Assembly: GCA_964486555.1 (NCBI GenBank)
Contig: CAZANP010000003.1
Span: 1 to 62,568, forward strand
Length of the DNA: 62,568 nt
Direction of reading: 5' to 3'
Source: 4484-232 sp964486555
GTDB taxonomy: Bacteria; Thermotogota; Thermotogae; Thermotogales; Thermotogaceae
Numbering within the stretch: the stretch's first letter is position 1; each line of letters opens with the position of its first letter. Below, in pieces: positions 8,666-16,770 of the stretch. The position numbers and the translations under genes are program-made. The notes beneath the pieces were generated by a model that ran no database searches, was not told the origin of the DNA, and saw nothing but the letters and a program-made list of their open reading frames with translations.

Positions 8666-9379
8666 GTGGATATGTTCATAATGGATTTAGGGAAACTTGA
8701 AAAAGCAATTTTTCTCAAGAGATTGAACAAATTTCTAGGTTTTGCAAATTTGAGAGGGAGCACAATAAAAGTTCACATTCATGATCCAGGAAGGTTAAAT
8801 AAGCTTCTATACGAGGGGAACGAAATTCTGATAAAGCATGTGATGAAGCCTTACAGGAAGACGATGTACGATATCGTGGCAGCGAGGTGGAATAATAGCC
8901 ACATGCTAGTTCATTCTGGGTATCATGGAAAGATCGCAAAAAGGATCATAAAATCCAATAAACTCCCCATAAATTTGTGTGGTGAGATACGAAATGAGGT
9001 TCTTTGCAAAAACAGCAGGATCGATTTTCTGGTGAAAAGAGATGATGGTAAAAACATCTGGATAGAGGTTAAAGGTTGTACCTTGATCGAAGATGGTGTC
9101 GCACTTTTCCCGGATGCTCCGACCAGAAGAGGTTTGAAACATGTAAAAGAACTTGTAGAAATCGTCAAAGAGGGTGACATAGGAGTTCTATTGATTTTGA
9201 TATTCTCGAAAGCAAAATGTTTCTCACCCAACGCTCGTATAGATCCAGATTTCTCAGATGCTTTTTGGAAGGCTTTAAACTATGGTGTGAAAGTTCTCCC
9301 GGTGACTTTGCATCTCAAGGGGACACACATCTATTTTGAGGGACTGATACCTTTATGCGGTGAAGGATTCACTCGATGA
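8666..9379 (+). CDS. sfsA: SfsA family nuclease-fold protein
   Basis: A 237-residue cytoplasmic SfsA homologue. Its C-terminal nuclease-like domain shows the acidic/Lys core IDFLVKRDDG...IEVKG and the family signature FPDAPTRRGLKH (near residue 150); the N-terminal OB-like part includes HIHDPGRLNKLL. E. coli SfsA was named for a maltose-metabolism effect and binds DNA; nuclease activity is suggested by the fold. The GTG at 8666 is 7 bases after AAGGGG; ATGs at 8672 and 8681 are alternatives. It is transcribed away from the AroM operon and overlaps the convergent YbaK-type gene by 11 bases. Confidence 0.88.
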   Translation: MDMFIMDLGKLEKAIFLKRLNKFLGFANLRGSTIKVHIHDPGRLNKLLYEGNEILIKHVMKPYRKTMYDIVAARWNNSHMLVHSGYHGKIAKRIIKSNKLPINLCGEIRNEVLCKNSRIDFLVKRDDGKNIWIEVKGCTLIEDGVALFPDAPTRRGLKHVKELVEIVKEGDIGVLLILIFSKAKCFSPNARIDPDFSDAFWKALNYGVKVLPVTLHLKGTHIYFEGLIPLCGEGFTR

Positions 9380-9812
9380 TGTCTAAAATTTCTGCCTTCT
9401 GGTACTCGACTATCCTTTTTGGATCTATCTTTATCAGTTTGTTGATACTTCCACCTCCTCCCAGAACGTAATCGTTTTCCATCACCCTTTTATCGACAAT
9501 AGTTTTTATATTAACTCCAACAGGAGGAACCGATCCTATCTCATAACCTGTGAACTTTTGAACTTCCTCAGGTTTTGCCATTCTGACCTTTCCAAACATC
9601 TCTCTGAGTTTTTTGAAACTCACCTTAGCTTCTCCATCCACGATAACGAGTATTGGTGTTTTTCCACCCACCAGAACAATGGACTTGACGATCTTTCTCC
9701 TGGGGACCCCAGAAGCTCTAACTGCTTGCTCAACCGTTTTCACCGGTTCTCCAAGATTCAAAATCTCCCCACCTAATTCACGTATCAGATCTTCGAAATT
9801 CACCTTTATCAC
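9369..9812 (-). CDS. YbaK/ProX-type aminoacyl-tRNA deacylase domain protein
   Basis: A 147-residue single-domain protein of the YbaK/EbsC/ProX family, which hydrolyses misacylated tRNA such as Cys-tRNA(Pro) or Ala-tRNA(Pro). The conserved Lys region RKIVKSIVLV (near residue 42), a PVGV loop after GSVPP and the terminal GGGSINKLIKIDP motif are present. It begins at GTG 9812, close to GGAGGTGA; an in-frame GTG at 9803 is possible. It is a stand-alone editing factor, and which mischarged tRNA it clears is not determinable. Confidence 0.85.
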   Translation of the reverse strand: MIKVNFEDLIRELGGEILNLGEPVKTVEQAVRASGVPRRKIVKSIVLVGGKTPILVIVDGEAKVSFKKLREMFGKVRMAKPEEVQKFTGYEIGSVPPVGVNIKTIVDKRVMENDYVLGGGGSINKLIKIDPKRIVEYQKAEILDIIE

Positions 9813-9829
9813 CTCACCTCCAAATTCGA

Positions 9830-9863
9830 TTGGAAATAGATCCTTTTGTATGTGATATCATAC
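9830..9863 (+). promoter_or_regulatory. candidate promoter with overlapping palindrome upstream of the DUF72 gene
   Basis: TTGGAA (9830-9835), 17-base spacer, TGATAT (9853-9858). The -10 lies inside GTATGTGATATCATAC (9848-9863), whose GTATG/CATAC arms and central TGATATCA are both palindromic. The gap is divergent (YbaK-type gene on the minus strand), so this dyad could be a shared operator or just chance. Confidence 0.4.
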
Positions 9864-9889
9864 CATTGTGCTTGTTGTGAGGTGAAAAA

Positions 9890-10672
9890 ATGCTGTACAT
9901 TGGGACGAGTGGCTTCTCTTTTGATGATTGGGTTGGAAAAGTTTATCCCGAGAATATAAAATCTTCTCAAATGTTGAAGTATTACTGGGCCGTCTGGAAA
10001 TTCAACGCTGTGGAGTTGAACTTCACTTATTACACTCTTCCAACCACCAAGAGTATCGTTTCTATGCTCAGAAAAACTCCTATAGATTTTTATTTCGTGG
10101 TTAAACTGCCGGGCAAGATAACACATGAGGCGTGGAGAGATGGGGATATAGAAGATTGTGCAAACGATTTTTTGAGAGCGATTCAACCCATGAGAGATGA
10201 AGGACGGTTGAAACTATTGTTAGCTCAATTTCCGTACTCTTTCAAGTTCTCACAAAAGAATGTCGAATATATAGAAAGGATACAAGATCACTTCAAAGAT
10301 CTGGATATAGCCGTGGAGTACAGACACAGGTCGTGGTTAAGGGAAGAGGTCTTTGAATTCATGAGGGAAAGAAACATCACCTATGTGACGGTGGACGAGC
10401 CTCCAATAGGTGAACTCTTCCCGTATTATCCGTATCACACAACTGCCAAAGCATATTACAGGTTCCATGGTAGAAACAAGAGATGGTTTGAAGCAGAGGG
10501 TGGAGAAAGATACGATTATCTCTATAGCAGGGAAGAATTAGAAAAATTTGCAAGAGATGTCAAGAAATCTATGGGAGAAGTGGAAGAAGTTTTCGTGTTC
10601 TTCAACAACTGTCACAAGGGATCGGCTGTGATAAACGCTTTGGATTTTTCCAGAATGCTCAGGGAGGGATGA
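9890..10672 (+). CDS. DUF72 family protein (YecE-like)
   Basis: A 260-residue cytoplasmic TIM-barrel protein of the DUF72/YecE family. Typical features are the N-terminal IGTSGFSFDDWVGKVYP, the FYFVVKLP strand near residue 68, AVEYRHRSW near residue 145, and the C-terminal FFNNCHKGSAV. The molecular role of this family is not established. The start is ATG 9890 with GAGGTGA upstream. It begins the plus-strand run that leads into glmU, and overlaps the next gene by 4 bases. Confidence 0.88.
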   Translation: MLYIGTSGFSFDDWVGKVYPENIKSSQMLKYYWAVWKFNAVELNFTYYTLPTTKSIVSMLRKTPIDFYFVVKLPGKITHEAWRDGDIEDCANDFLRAIQPMRDEGRLKLLLAQFPYSFKFSQKNVEYIERIQDHFKDLDIAVEYRHRSWLREEVFEFMRERNITYVTVDEPPIGELFPYYPYHTTAKAYYRFHGRNKRWFEAEGGERYDYLYSREELEKFARDVKKSMGEVEEVFVFFNNCHKGSAVINALDFSRMLREG

Positions 10673-10989
10673 CATTGGAAGAGATCATGGAAGAGATACT
10701 GGAAATGTTCGAAGAAAACCAGGACGAAGAGCTCATGGATTTCTTCAAAAAAGTTGTGGAAACTCTCAGGATGAAAGGTTACACCATGGAACAGATAATA
10801 TCAGGTATCGATTTATTTTTGGAGGCATTGGATGATGTTTTCTCCCCACTGATTAGTTTTTCTTTCGAAGATTACGATCCTAGAATTCGTGTTTTCACAG
10901 AAGAAGAGAATTTGAACGTTGAGGAAAAGGGAAAGCTCCTCAGGGGAGAAATGGATGAATGGGAGTTCGAAGTGAAGAGATGGAGTTGA
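10669..10989 (+). CDS. small acidic protein, possibly DUF494/Smg-like
   Basis: A 106-residue, strongly acidic, mostly helical protein with no membrane segment. The N-terminal helices (IMEEILEMFEENQDEELMDF), a central KGYTMEQIISGIDLFLEAL and the RVFTEEENLNVEEKGKLL segment are reminiscent of the DUF494 (Smg) family, but I am not certain. It overlaps DUF72 by ATGA and is itself overlapped by the transporter gene, so the three are translationally linked. Confidence 0.6.
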   Translation: MTLEEIMEEILEMFEENQDEELMDFFKKVVETLRMKGYTMEQIISGIDLFLEALDDVFSPLISFSFEDYDPRIRVFTEEENLNVEEKGKLLRGEMDEWEFEVKRWS

Positions 10990-11828
10990 GGAAACTACAT
11001 CTTTTCCTCGGCGTTCTCATCGTTTCTTTCTCAGGAATCATGGTAAAACTCAGCACCATTTCACCCAGTTCACTGGCTCTATACAGAGTCCTGTTTGCAG
11101 AAATACTATTTTTCGCTTTCTCATGGGGAAAGTTTTTTCATTTCAACGGCTTGAAAGAATTCCTCGCAATTTTATCTGCAGGTTTTTTCCTCGGTATGCA
11201 CTTCCTCTTTTGGATATCTTCCTTCAGATACACAACCGTCGCAGGGGCCGTGATACCACTGATGTTACAGCCTATAGTTACGAGTCTGCTGGCCTTTTTC
11301 ATCTTTGGAGAAGTCCTCGATAGGAAGGAAATATTAGCCGTGTTGATAGTTTTCTCGGGTATTCTGATGATGAACATCTCCGATCTCTTAATCTCGGAAA
11401 AATTGGGATTGGGTGATTTCTTATCGGTTTTAGGTAGCATATTCGTGAGTTTCTTCACCCTCATAGCAAGAAAACTGGTACCAAGAATGGGAGCGATTCT
11501 ATTCAACGCGAGGGCTTACGCGATCTCCTTGATCTTCCTCTTGATTTTCAGTATATCTTCAAGCACTGTGGATTCACTGGATCTTCGGAATCTCTGGATC
11601 ACGATCTTTCTGGGTTTTGGCTGCTCGTTTTTGGGATATTTCCTGATCACCAATTCGTTGAGATTTTTCAAAACAGGCAGTGTTTCCATGGCCCTTGTAG
11701 GTGAACCTGTCTTAGGTGTTCTCTGGTCCGTTACCCTTTTGAGGGAAACTCCGACGATGTACCAAATAGTAGGACTGGTGATTTCGGGAATAGGTCTCAT
11801 GATATTCTACAAAGTCTTGAAGATATAA
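10980..11828 (+). CDS. EamA/DMT-family transporter
   Basis: About 282 residues with ten hydrophobic segments arranged as two EamA repeats, the typical drug/metabolite transporter layout (FSGIMVKLSTISPSSLALYR in repeat 1, and the second-repeat end GEPVLGVLWSVTLLRE). Likely an inner-membrane exporter of metabolites or amino acids; the substrate is unknown. I set the start at ATG 10980 (ELRKLHLF follows), 10 bases inside the previous gene; an upstream in-frame codon at 10959 would add seven polar residues. Confidence 0.88.
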   Translation: MELRKLHLFLGVLIVSFSGIMVKLSTISPSSLALYRVLFAEILFFAFSWGKFFHFNGLKEFLAILSAGFFLGMHFLFWISSFRYTTVAGAVIPLMLQPIVTSLLAFFIFGEVLDRKEILAVLIVFSGILMMNISDLLISEKLGLGDFLSVLGSIFVSFFTLIARKLVPRMGAILFNARAYAISLIFLLIFSISSSTVDSLDLRNLWITIFLGFGCSFLGYFLITNSLRFFKTGSVSMALVGEPVLGVLWSVTLLRETPTMYQIVGLVISGIGLMIFYKVLKI

Positions 11829-11863
11829 TATGATACGGAATTTGTGAAAACGGAGGGAAGGTT

Positions 11864-13210
11864 ATGAAAACTCTCATACTGGCAGCTGGTATAGGAAAAA
11901 GGATGAAATCCAAATACCCCAAGGTTGTGCATAAACTCTCTGGGAAACCGATCTTGAGTTGGGTCATAGATACAGCGAAGGAGGTGTCGAAGGATATCGG
12001 TATCGTATTGGGATATAGAAGTGATGAGGTCAAGAAAATACTTCCATCTTGGGTGAAGGTCTTCTATCAGGAGGAACCTTTGGGAACTGCTCACGCTGTG
12101 ATGTGCGCAAAAGATTTCATAGATGAAGATGAAGATATCCTCATACTTTATGGAGATGTCCCCCTCATAAGGAAGGAGACGATACAGGAGATGCTGGAAA
12201 AGCATAGAAGCAGTGACAGCGATGTCATCATCCTCACCGCCATTTTCGATGATCCCAGAGGATACGGAAGGATTGTGAGAAAAAATGGGAAAATCACGAT
12301 AATCGAGGATGCAGATGCAGATGATGAAATCAGAAAGATCAAGGAGATCAACACTGGAATATATATATTCAAAGGGCGGGCCCTCCTTGAAGTTCTGCCA
12401 AGAATAAAGAATGAAAACGCTCAGGGAGAGTATTACCTCACAGACGGAGTCAGAATGCTTCAGAATGTGGAAACGGTGGTCACAGATAATGTTTATGAAG
12501 TGATAGGGGTGAATACGAGAAAGGATCTGATCAAGCTGGAAGAGTATCTGAGATGGGAGAAGATAGAGGAATTGCTGGAGAGTGGTGTAACCATCCTGGA
12601 TCCAAACACCACTTTCATACAATATACAGTCAAGATTGGGAAAGATACCATCATATATCCTTTCACTTTCATAGAAGGTCACACAGAGATAGGTGAGGAC
12701 TGCGAGATAGGTCCTATGACGAGGTTGATAGATTGTGAGATCGGTGATAGGGTAAGAATTGTGAGGTCGGAGTGTACGGGTGCTTTCATGGAAAGTGATG
12801 TTACAGTCGGACCTTTTGCGAGATTGAGAGAAGGGACCGTTCTGAAACGGCACGCAAAGATAGGAAACTTCGTCGAGGTGAAAAAAAGTACAGTGGGTGA
12901 AAACAGCAAAGCACAGCATCTGACTTACATAGGAGATACGTTCATCGGGAAGGATGTGAATGTGGGAGCAGGAACGATAACGTGCAATTACGACGGGAAG
13001 AGGAAGAATCCCACTTTCATTGAAGATGGTGCTTTCATAGGGAGTAACACCGCACTGGTCGCACCTGTGAGGGTTGGAAAGAAATCCCTTGTAGGGGCAG
13101 GGTCGGTTATCACTGAGGATGTTCCACCTTATTCTCTGGCTCTTGGAAGGGCAAGACAGGTGAATAAGGAAGGATGGGTTTTGAAAAAGAATCTTGGAGG
13201 GGAGGAATGA
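11864..13210 (+). CDS. glmU: bifunctional UDP-GlcNAc pyrophosphorylase / GlcN-1-P acetyltransferase
   Basis: A 448-residue enzyme making UDP-N-acetylglucosamine, the first nucleotide sugar of peptidoglycan synthesis. The N-terminal uridyltransferase has the LILAAGIGKRMKS loop and the KVVHKLSGKP motif; EPLGTAHAV and YGDVPL mark the nucleotide site. From residue about 250 it becomes left-handed beta-helix hexapeptide repeats, with the acetyltransferase motifs NFVEVKKS, KAQHLTYIGD and VGAGTITCNYDG. The start ATG 11864 follows GGAGGGAAGG. Length is normal for the family. Confidence 0.97.
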   Translation: MKTLILAAGIGKRMKSKYPKVVHKLSGKPILSWVIDTAKEVSKDIGIVLGYRSDEVKKILPSWVKVFYQEEPLGTAHAVMCAKDFIDEDEDILILYGDVPLIRKETIQEMLEKHRSSDSDVIILTAIFDDPRGYGRIVRKNGKITIIEDADADDEIRKIKEINTGIYIFKGRALLEVLPRIKNENAQGEYYLTDGVRMLQNVETVVTDNVYEVIGVNTRKDLIKLEEYLRWEKIEELLESGVTILDPNTTFIQYTVKIGKDTIIYPFTFIEGHTEIGEDCEIGPMTRLIDCEIGDRVRIVRSECTGAFMESDVTVGPFARLREGTVLKRHAKIGNFVEVKKSTVGENSKAQHLTYIGDTFIGKDVNVGAGTITCNYDGKRKNPTFIEDGAFIGSNTALVAPVRVGKKSLVGAGSVITEDVPPYSLALGRARQVNKEGWVLKKNLGGEE

Positions 13211-13213
13211 TTC

Positions 13214-14164
13214 ATGCCTTTTTCCAAAAACGAGCTGAAAATATTCTCGGGGAATTCCAACAGAGCCCTCGCTGAGAAGGTGGCAAAGCATGTGGGAATA
13301 GAGCTTGGAGATTGTGATGTTGGAAGATTCGCCGATGGGGAGATAAACGTCAGAATAAACGAGACGGTGAGGGGCCACGATGTTTTCATAATCCAATCCA
13401 CCTCTCCTCCTGTTAACGAGAATCTGATGGAGTTACTCATTCTTATAGATGCCTTCAAAAGGGCGTCAGCAAATACTGTGGCAGTTGTGATACCATATTA
13501 TGGCTACGCAAGACAGGATAGAAAAGCGAGGGGAAGGGATCCAATAAGTGCGAAACTGGTGGCGAATCTTCTGACGGTAGCTGGAGCAACCAGAATTCTG
13601 ACAGTGGATCTCCACGCGGAGCAAATCCAGGGATTCTTCGATATACCTGTGGACAATCTATGGAGTTTCCCGGTCTTTGTGAAGGCTCTGAGAAACTGTG
13701 AAGATCTGAAGGATGAGGATATCGTGATCGTGTCTCCAGATGTTGGAGGGGTGAGAAGAGCCAGGAGGATGGCAGAAAAACTTTCGACTTCTCTCGCAAT
13801 ATTGGATAAAAGAAGGCCGAAGGATAACGTGGCCGAGGTTGTGAACGTCATAGGAGATGTCAAAGGGAAAGTGGCGATACTCTTCGATGATATAATAGAC
13901 ACTGCTGGATCCCTGGTTCAGGGAGCTGAAGCTTTGAAAAAGATGGGAGCGAAAAGGATCATAGCATGTGCAACGCACGGGATATTTTCTAATGGTGCTT
14001 TGGATCGTATAGAAAATTCTCCCATAGAAAGGGTTTATATAACCGATACGATATATCACAAAGATCTTCCTGATAAAATAAGGGTATTGAGTGTTGCTCC
14101 TCTTCTGGGAGAAGCCATCATGAGGATCAGAAAGAATCTTTCAATAAGCATACTTTTCAGATGA
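13214..14164 (+). CDS. prs: ribose-phosphate pyrophosphokinase (PRPP synthetase)
   Basis: A 316-residue class I PRPP synthetase that transfers diphosphate from ATP to ribose-5-phosphate for nucleotide, His and Trp synthesis. Diagnostic motifs are PYYGYARQDRK (ATP/metal), the catalytic region DLHAEQIQGFFDIPVDNL, and the PRPP loop LFDDIIDTAGS (near residue 215-225). It lies 3 bases after glmU in the same operon, an arrangement also known in Bacillus (gcaD-prs-ctc). RBS GGAGGA precedes the ATG. Confidence 0.97.
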   Translation: MPFSKNELKIFSGNSNRALAEKVAKHVGIELGDCDVGRFADGEINVRINETVRGHDVFIIQSTSPPVNENLMELLILIDAFKRASANTVAVVIPYYGYARQDRKARGRDPISAKLVANLLTVAGATRILTVDLHAEQIQGFFDIPVDNLWSFPVFVKALRNCEDLKDEDIVIVSPDVGGVRRARRMAEKLSTSLAILDKRRPKDNVAEVVNVIGDVKGKVAILFDDIIDTAGSLVQGAEALKKMGAKRIIACATHGIFSNGALDRIENSPIERVYITDTIYHKDLPDKIRVLSVAPLLGEAIMRIRKNLSISILFR

Positions 14165-14183
14165 AGACAGGAGGGATCGACGA

Positions 14184-14849
14184 ATGACGGTCAGGATAGA
14201 AGCGATTTTGAGAAAAGAGAAGGGAAAAAGAAGAGTGAAAAGATTGAGAAAGGAAGGATACCTCCCTGGTATCATCTACGGACCCGGAACAGAACCCGTA
14301 CCTATATCCGTGAAGAAAGTCCAGTTTGAAAAAATATTCCATCACATAACTGAAACCACTCCTCTCGAACTGGTAATAAAAGAAGATGGGAAGGAGATAT
14401 ACAAAAAGAAAGTCTTCATGAAGATGATCCAAAGAGATAAAGTCACGGACGAAGTTGTTCATGTGGATTTTTATGAGCCCGTAAGAGGTCACGCGATGAG
14501 AATAAACGTTCCTGTAAAGATCGAAGGAAAGGCCATAGGTGTCGAAAGGGGAGGGATCCTTGAGGTTCTGTATGAGGAGATACCTGTGGAGACGGAACCT
14601 GATAAGATACCTGAGTACATAGAGCTCGATGTTTCATCTCTAGATCTTGGGGAGTCGCTGCATGTGAGGGATATGAAGCTTCCTGAGGGTGTGAAACCCC
14701 TCTTGGATCCTGAAGAACCTGTTGTCACTGTTCTGATCCCTAAAGGGCTTGAAGTAACTGAGGAAGAAGAAGTTGAAGAGGAAGAAGAAGTTGAAGAACC
14801 TGAAGTTATAAAGAAAGGGAAGAAGGAAGAGGAAGAAGAGACGGAGTAA
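14184..14849 (+). CDS. rplY: 50S ribosomal protein L25, CTC/TL5 form
   Basis: A 221-residue two-domain bL25 protein that binds 5S rRNA. The N-terminal L25 domain covers residues 1-90 (KRRVKRLRKEGYLPGIIYG), and the CTC-type beta domain extends to about residue 185. The last 35 residues are an unusually acidic low-complexity tail of Glu and Lys (GAAGAA-type codons), as in other CTC proteins. It sits between prs and pth, the same order as in Bacillus. Confidence 0.96.
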   Translation: MTVRIEAILRKEKGKRRVKRLRKEGYLPGIIYGPGTEPVPISVKKVQFEKIFHHITETTPLELVIKEDGKEIYKKKVFMKMIQRDKVTDEVVHVDFYEPVRGHAMRINVPVKIEGKAIGVERGGILEVLYEEIPVETEPDKIPEYIELDVSSLDLGESLHVRDMKLPEGVKPLLDPEEPVVTVLIPKGLEVTEEEEVEEEEEVEEPEVIKKGKKEEEEETE

Positions 14850-14850
14850 A

Positions 14851-15417
14851 ATGCGCTTGGTTATAGGTCTTGGAAACCCAGGACCACGTTATGCCTTAAC
14901 AAGGCATAACGTGGGTTTTATGTTTTTGGATAGATTGTGCAATGTTCTGAAATGTGATGAATGGAGAAGTGATGGGAACTATCTATGGAACGAAGTGAGA
15001 GTGATAGGAAAAAGGGTTTCCCTGGTGAAACCGATGACTTATATGAACCTGAGTGGTGAAATCTTCCCTGAAGTTCTGTACTCTTTCAATGTGGAAAAAG
15101 TGAGTGATATAATCGTTGTGTACGATGATATCAGCATCCCCTTGGGAAGTTTAAGGATAAGGAAGAAAGGATCAGATGGTGGTCACAACGGTATGAAATC
15201 GATAATAAACGCCTTGGGAACACAGGATATACCTAGGATGAGGATAGGAATAGGGCCAAAACCGTTTACCATCAGTACCGCTGATTACGTTCTTTCAAAA
15301 TTCACTGATGATGAACTGGAAACTATCTTTTCTGTCTTGAACAGAGCAATCGAGGCATTCGAGGTTATACTGAAAGACGGCATAGACAAAGCCATGAGCC
15401 TTTACAACTCCTCTTGA
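14851..15417 (+). CDS. pth: peptidyl-tRNA hydrolase
   Basis: A 188-residue enzyme that frees tRNA from peptidyl-tRNAs dropped by the ribosome. The active-site His lies in the RHNVGFMFLD segment near residue 20, together with GNPGPRYA, MNLSGE (Asn), VYDDISIPLG (catalytic Asp near residue 91) and the G-rich GSDGGHNGMKSI loop. It starts 1 base after the rplY stop, supporting cotranslation of these translation factors. Confidence 0.97.
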   Translation: MRLVIGLGNPGPRYALTRHNVGFMFLDRLCNVLKCDEWRSDGNYLWNEVRVIGKRVSLVKPMTYMNLSGEIFPEVLYSFNVEKVSDIIVVYDDISIPLGSLRIRKKGSDGGHNGMKSIINALGTQDIPRMRIGIGPKPFTISTADYVLSKFTDDELETIFSVLNRAIEAFEVILKDGIDKAMSLYNSS

Positions 15418-15426
15418 GGTGATAGG

Positions 15427-15852
15427 ATGAAATGCTCAAGGTGTGGTAGAGAGATCAAAAATTTTTACAAGGTGGATTTCGATGGTATGACAAAGGTCAT
15501 CTCTTTGTGTAAAGAATGTATCAAGGAAGTTTTGACCAAAGAGAGTCAAGAACTCCAAAAAGAAGGTGTGGAATTACTGGCAGCTCACTCCAGATACGTT
15601 CAAGACAGTTTTCTCGACTCTTCCTTCTCACCTGTTAGAGGATCATCGGAGATATTCATCAAAACTCCCATCCTGATGATCGAATTGCTATTTGGTGAGT
15701 TCGATGAGAGAGAAAAGATGAATGAAATGGTGAAAAGAGAGCTTTTCATTCTGGAAAGAGAATTGAAGAATGCTGTGATGAGAGAGGATTACAGAAAAGC
15801 CAGCGAAATAAAGAAGAAGATAAAGGAGATAAAGAAGAAGATGGATGTTTAG
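15427..15852 (+). CDS. zinc-finger/UVR-motif protein, McsA-like
   Basis: A 141-residue protein with an N-terminal zinc site formed by two CxxC pairs (CSRC at residue 3 and CKEC at residue 29) and a C-terminal coiled UVR motif (ELKNAVMREDYRKASEIKKK). This is the layout of McsA-type proteins, which in Bacillus assist ClpC and the McsB kinase; only one of the usual two zinc sites is present here. No mcsB or clpC lies nearby. It closes the glmU-prs-rplY-pth run. Confidence 0.78.
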   Translation: MKCSRCGREIKNFYKVDFDGMTKVISLCKECIKEVLTKESQELQKEGVELLAAHSRYVQDSFLDSSFSPVRGSSEIFIKTPILMIELLFGEFDEREKMNEMVKRELFILERELKNAVMREDYRKASEIKKKIKEIKKKMDV

Positions 15853-15866
15853 GGGGATAGGTGAAA

Positions 15867-16019
15867 ATGAGAAATTCTTCTTTTGAGTTTCCTCCCCTTC
15901 CACCTTCAGCTTCCGAACATAGGAGAAACGAATTAACCAGGATGTATTGTTCTTTCCCTCCATCATGTTGTGTAATCTCCATTCTCATTCAAAGAATGGT
16001 GATCCAGAATGATTCGTGA
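15867..16019 (+). CDS. possible 50-residue small protein
   Basis: An open frame of 50 codons starts at ATG 15867 with GGGGGATAGGTGA upstream and overlaps the next gene by 11 bases, the spacing style of real neighbours here. The product has a Pro/Ser-rich start (FEFPPLPPSASEHRR) and three Cys (one in MYCSF, then a CC pair). Against it: the stretch is pyrimidine-rich, unlike the purine-rich coding strands around it, and it contains a candidate promoter for the next operon. I recognise no family. Confidence 0.3.
   Translation: MRNSSFEFPPLPPSASEHRRNELTRMYCSFPPSCCVISILIQRMVIQNDS
15947..15976 (+). promoter_or_regulatory. candidate promoter for the chemosensory-like operon
   Basis: TTGTTC (15947-15952), an 18-base spacer, then TGTAAT (15971-15976). 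Predicted start about 15983, some 26 bases before the ATG at 16009, which has its own GGTGAT ribosome site. It lies in the only sizeable gap of the plus-strand run and would separate the chemosensory genes from the housekeeping genes upstream. Confidence 0.4.
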
Positions 16020-16770
16020 GATGCTGGTATCATCTGTATCCGATGGCGAAGAAGAAGTGCTAATAGGTATTGAAAGGGAAAAAGTGAAGAAAGTTGAATT
16101 CATATCGAAGGATATTTTGGAAAACTCCGGTGTTCTTGGAATAAAAACCGGTGATACTTTCATCCCATTAGTGGCCCCCTCTGGGATTTTGAAAGGGAAG
16201 ATTAAAGTCAAGTACATGATCGTTACAGAGAGAGTTGCTGTAGGAGTCACGAGAATCGTGGGATTTCTCAAACCCACAAAGGAGATGAAAGCTAGGGAAA
16301 TCGCCGATTTCGTGGATAAAGCATTTGAAACCAGTGAAGGGATTGTTTTCCTCATAGATCTTCAGAAAGTACATCCCAGAAGTGGGGATATGGACTTAGT
16401 ATTTGAAGCTCACGGTGTTAAAGATTCCGCCACATCTGACTTGAAAGGAGAAAGCTTGATTCTTCTGAACTATGAGGGGAAAGATTGGGTTGTGAGACCG
16501 GATAAGATCAAAGGAATTGCCGAGAGAATGAACGAGTTCAAAGTTGGGAAAATAAAGGGTTTTGTTACATACGAGAATAAGGTTATCCCTGTCTTTGGCA
16601 GTGGGGGAAAATGGATCGTGATACTCGAGGATGTGGGATTGCTCTGTACGAGAGTCGACAGGTTAAGGGGAACGGTATTGAACATTGAAGGAAAGGAAAA
16701 ATGGGCTGCTGTGGGTCAACGAAAGATACCTTTTCTCAATCTAGAAGGAGTGAGGAAGATTGGAATTTGA
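16009..16770 (+). CDS. divergent CheW-like coupling protein
   Basis: A 253-residue cytoplasmic protein with no membrane segment. The C-terminal half reads like a CheW fold: NYEGKDWVVRPDKIKGIAER, then the typical KGFVTYENKVIPVFG strand pair, then VGLLCTRVDRLRGTV. The N-terminal half (EVLIGIEREKVKKVEF ... KTGDTFIPLVAPSG) may be a second, more divergent copy. Normal CheW is about 150 residues, so this is either a tandem or an extended one. It overlaps the CheA-like gene by 11 bases, consistent with bridging receptor and kinase. Assignment rests on pattern and context, and is moderate. Confidence 0.62.
   Translation: MIREMLVSSVSDGEEEVLIGIEREKVKKVEFISKDILENSGVLGIKTGDTFIPLVAPSGILKGKIKVKYMIVTERVAVGVTRIVGFLKPTKEMKAREIADFVDKAFETSEGIVFLIDLQKVHPRSGDMDLVFEAHGVKDSATSDLKGESLILLNYEGKDWVVRPDKIKGIAERMNEFKVGKIKGFVTYENKVIPVFGSGGKWIVILEDVGLLCTRVDRLRGTVLNIEGKEKWAAVGQRKIPFLNLEGVRKIGI

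Noticed and set aside
11807..13396. 529-codon open frame on the minus strand
   Set aside because: It is fully antisense to glmU and the start of prs, whose motifs and reading frames are unambiguous. Long antisense frames are common here because coding strands are purine-rich.
15688..15988. Minus-strand frames across the gap before the chemosensory operon
   Set aside because: They run through the zinc/UVR protein gene, lack clear ribosome sites, and one is Leu/Ser/Phe low-complexity. Kept only as an alternative explanation for the composition switch.
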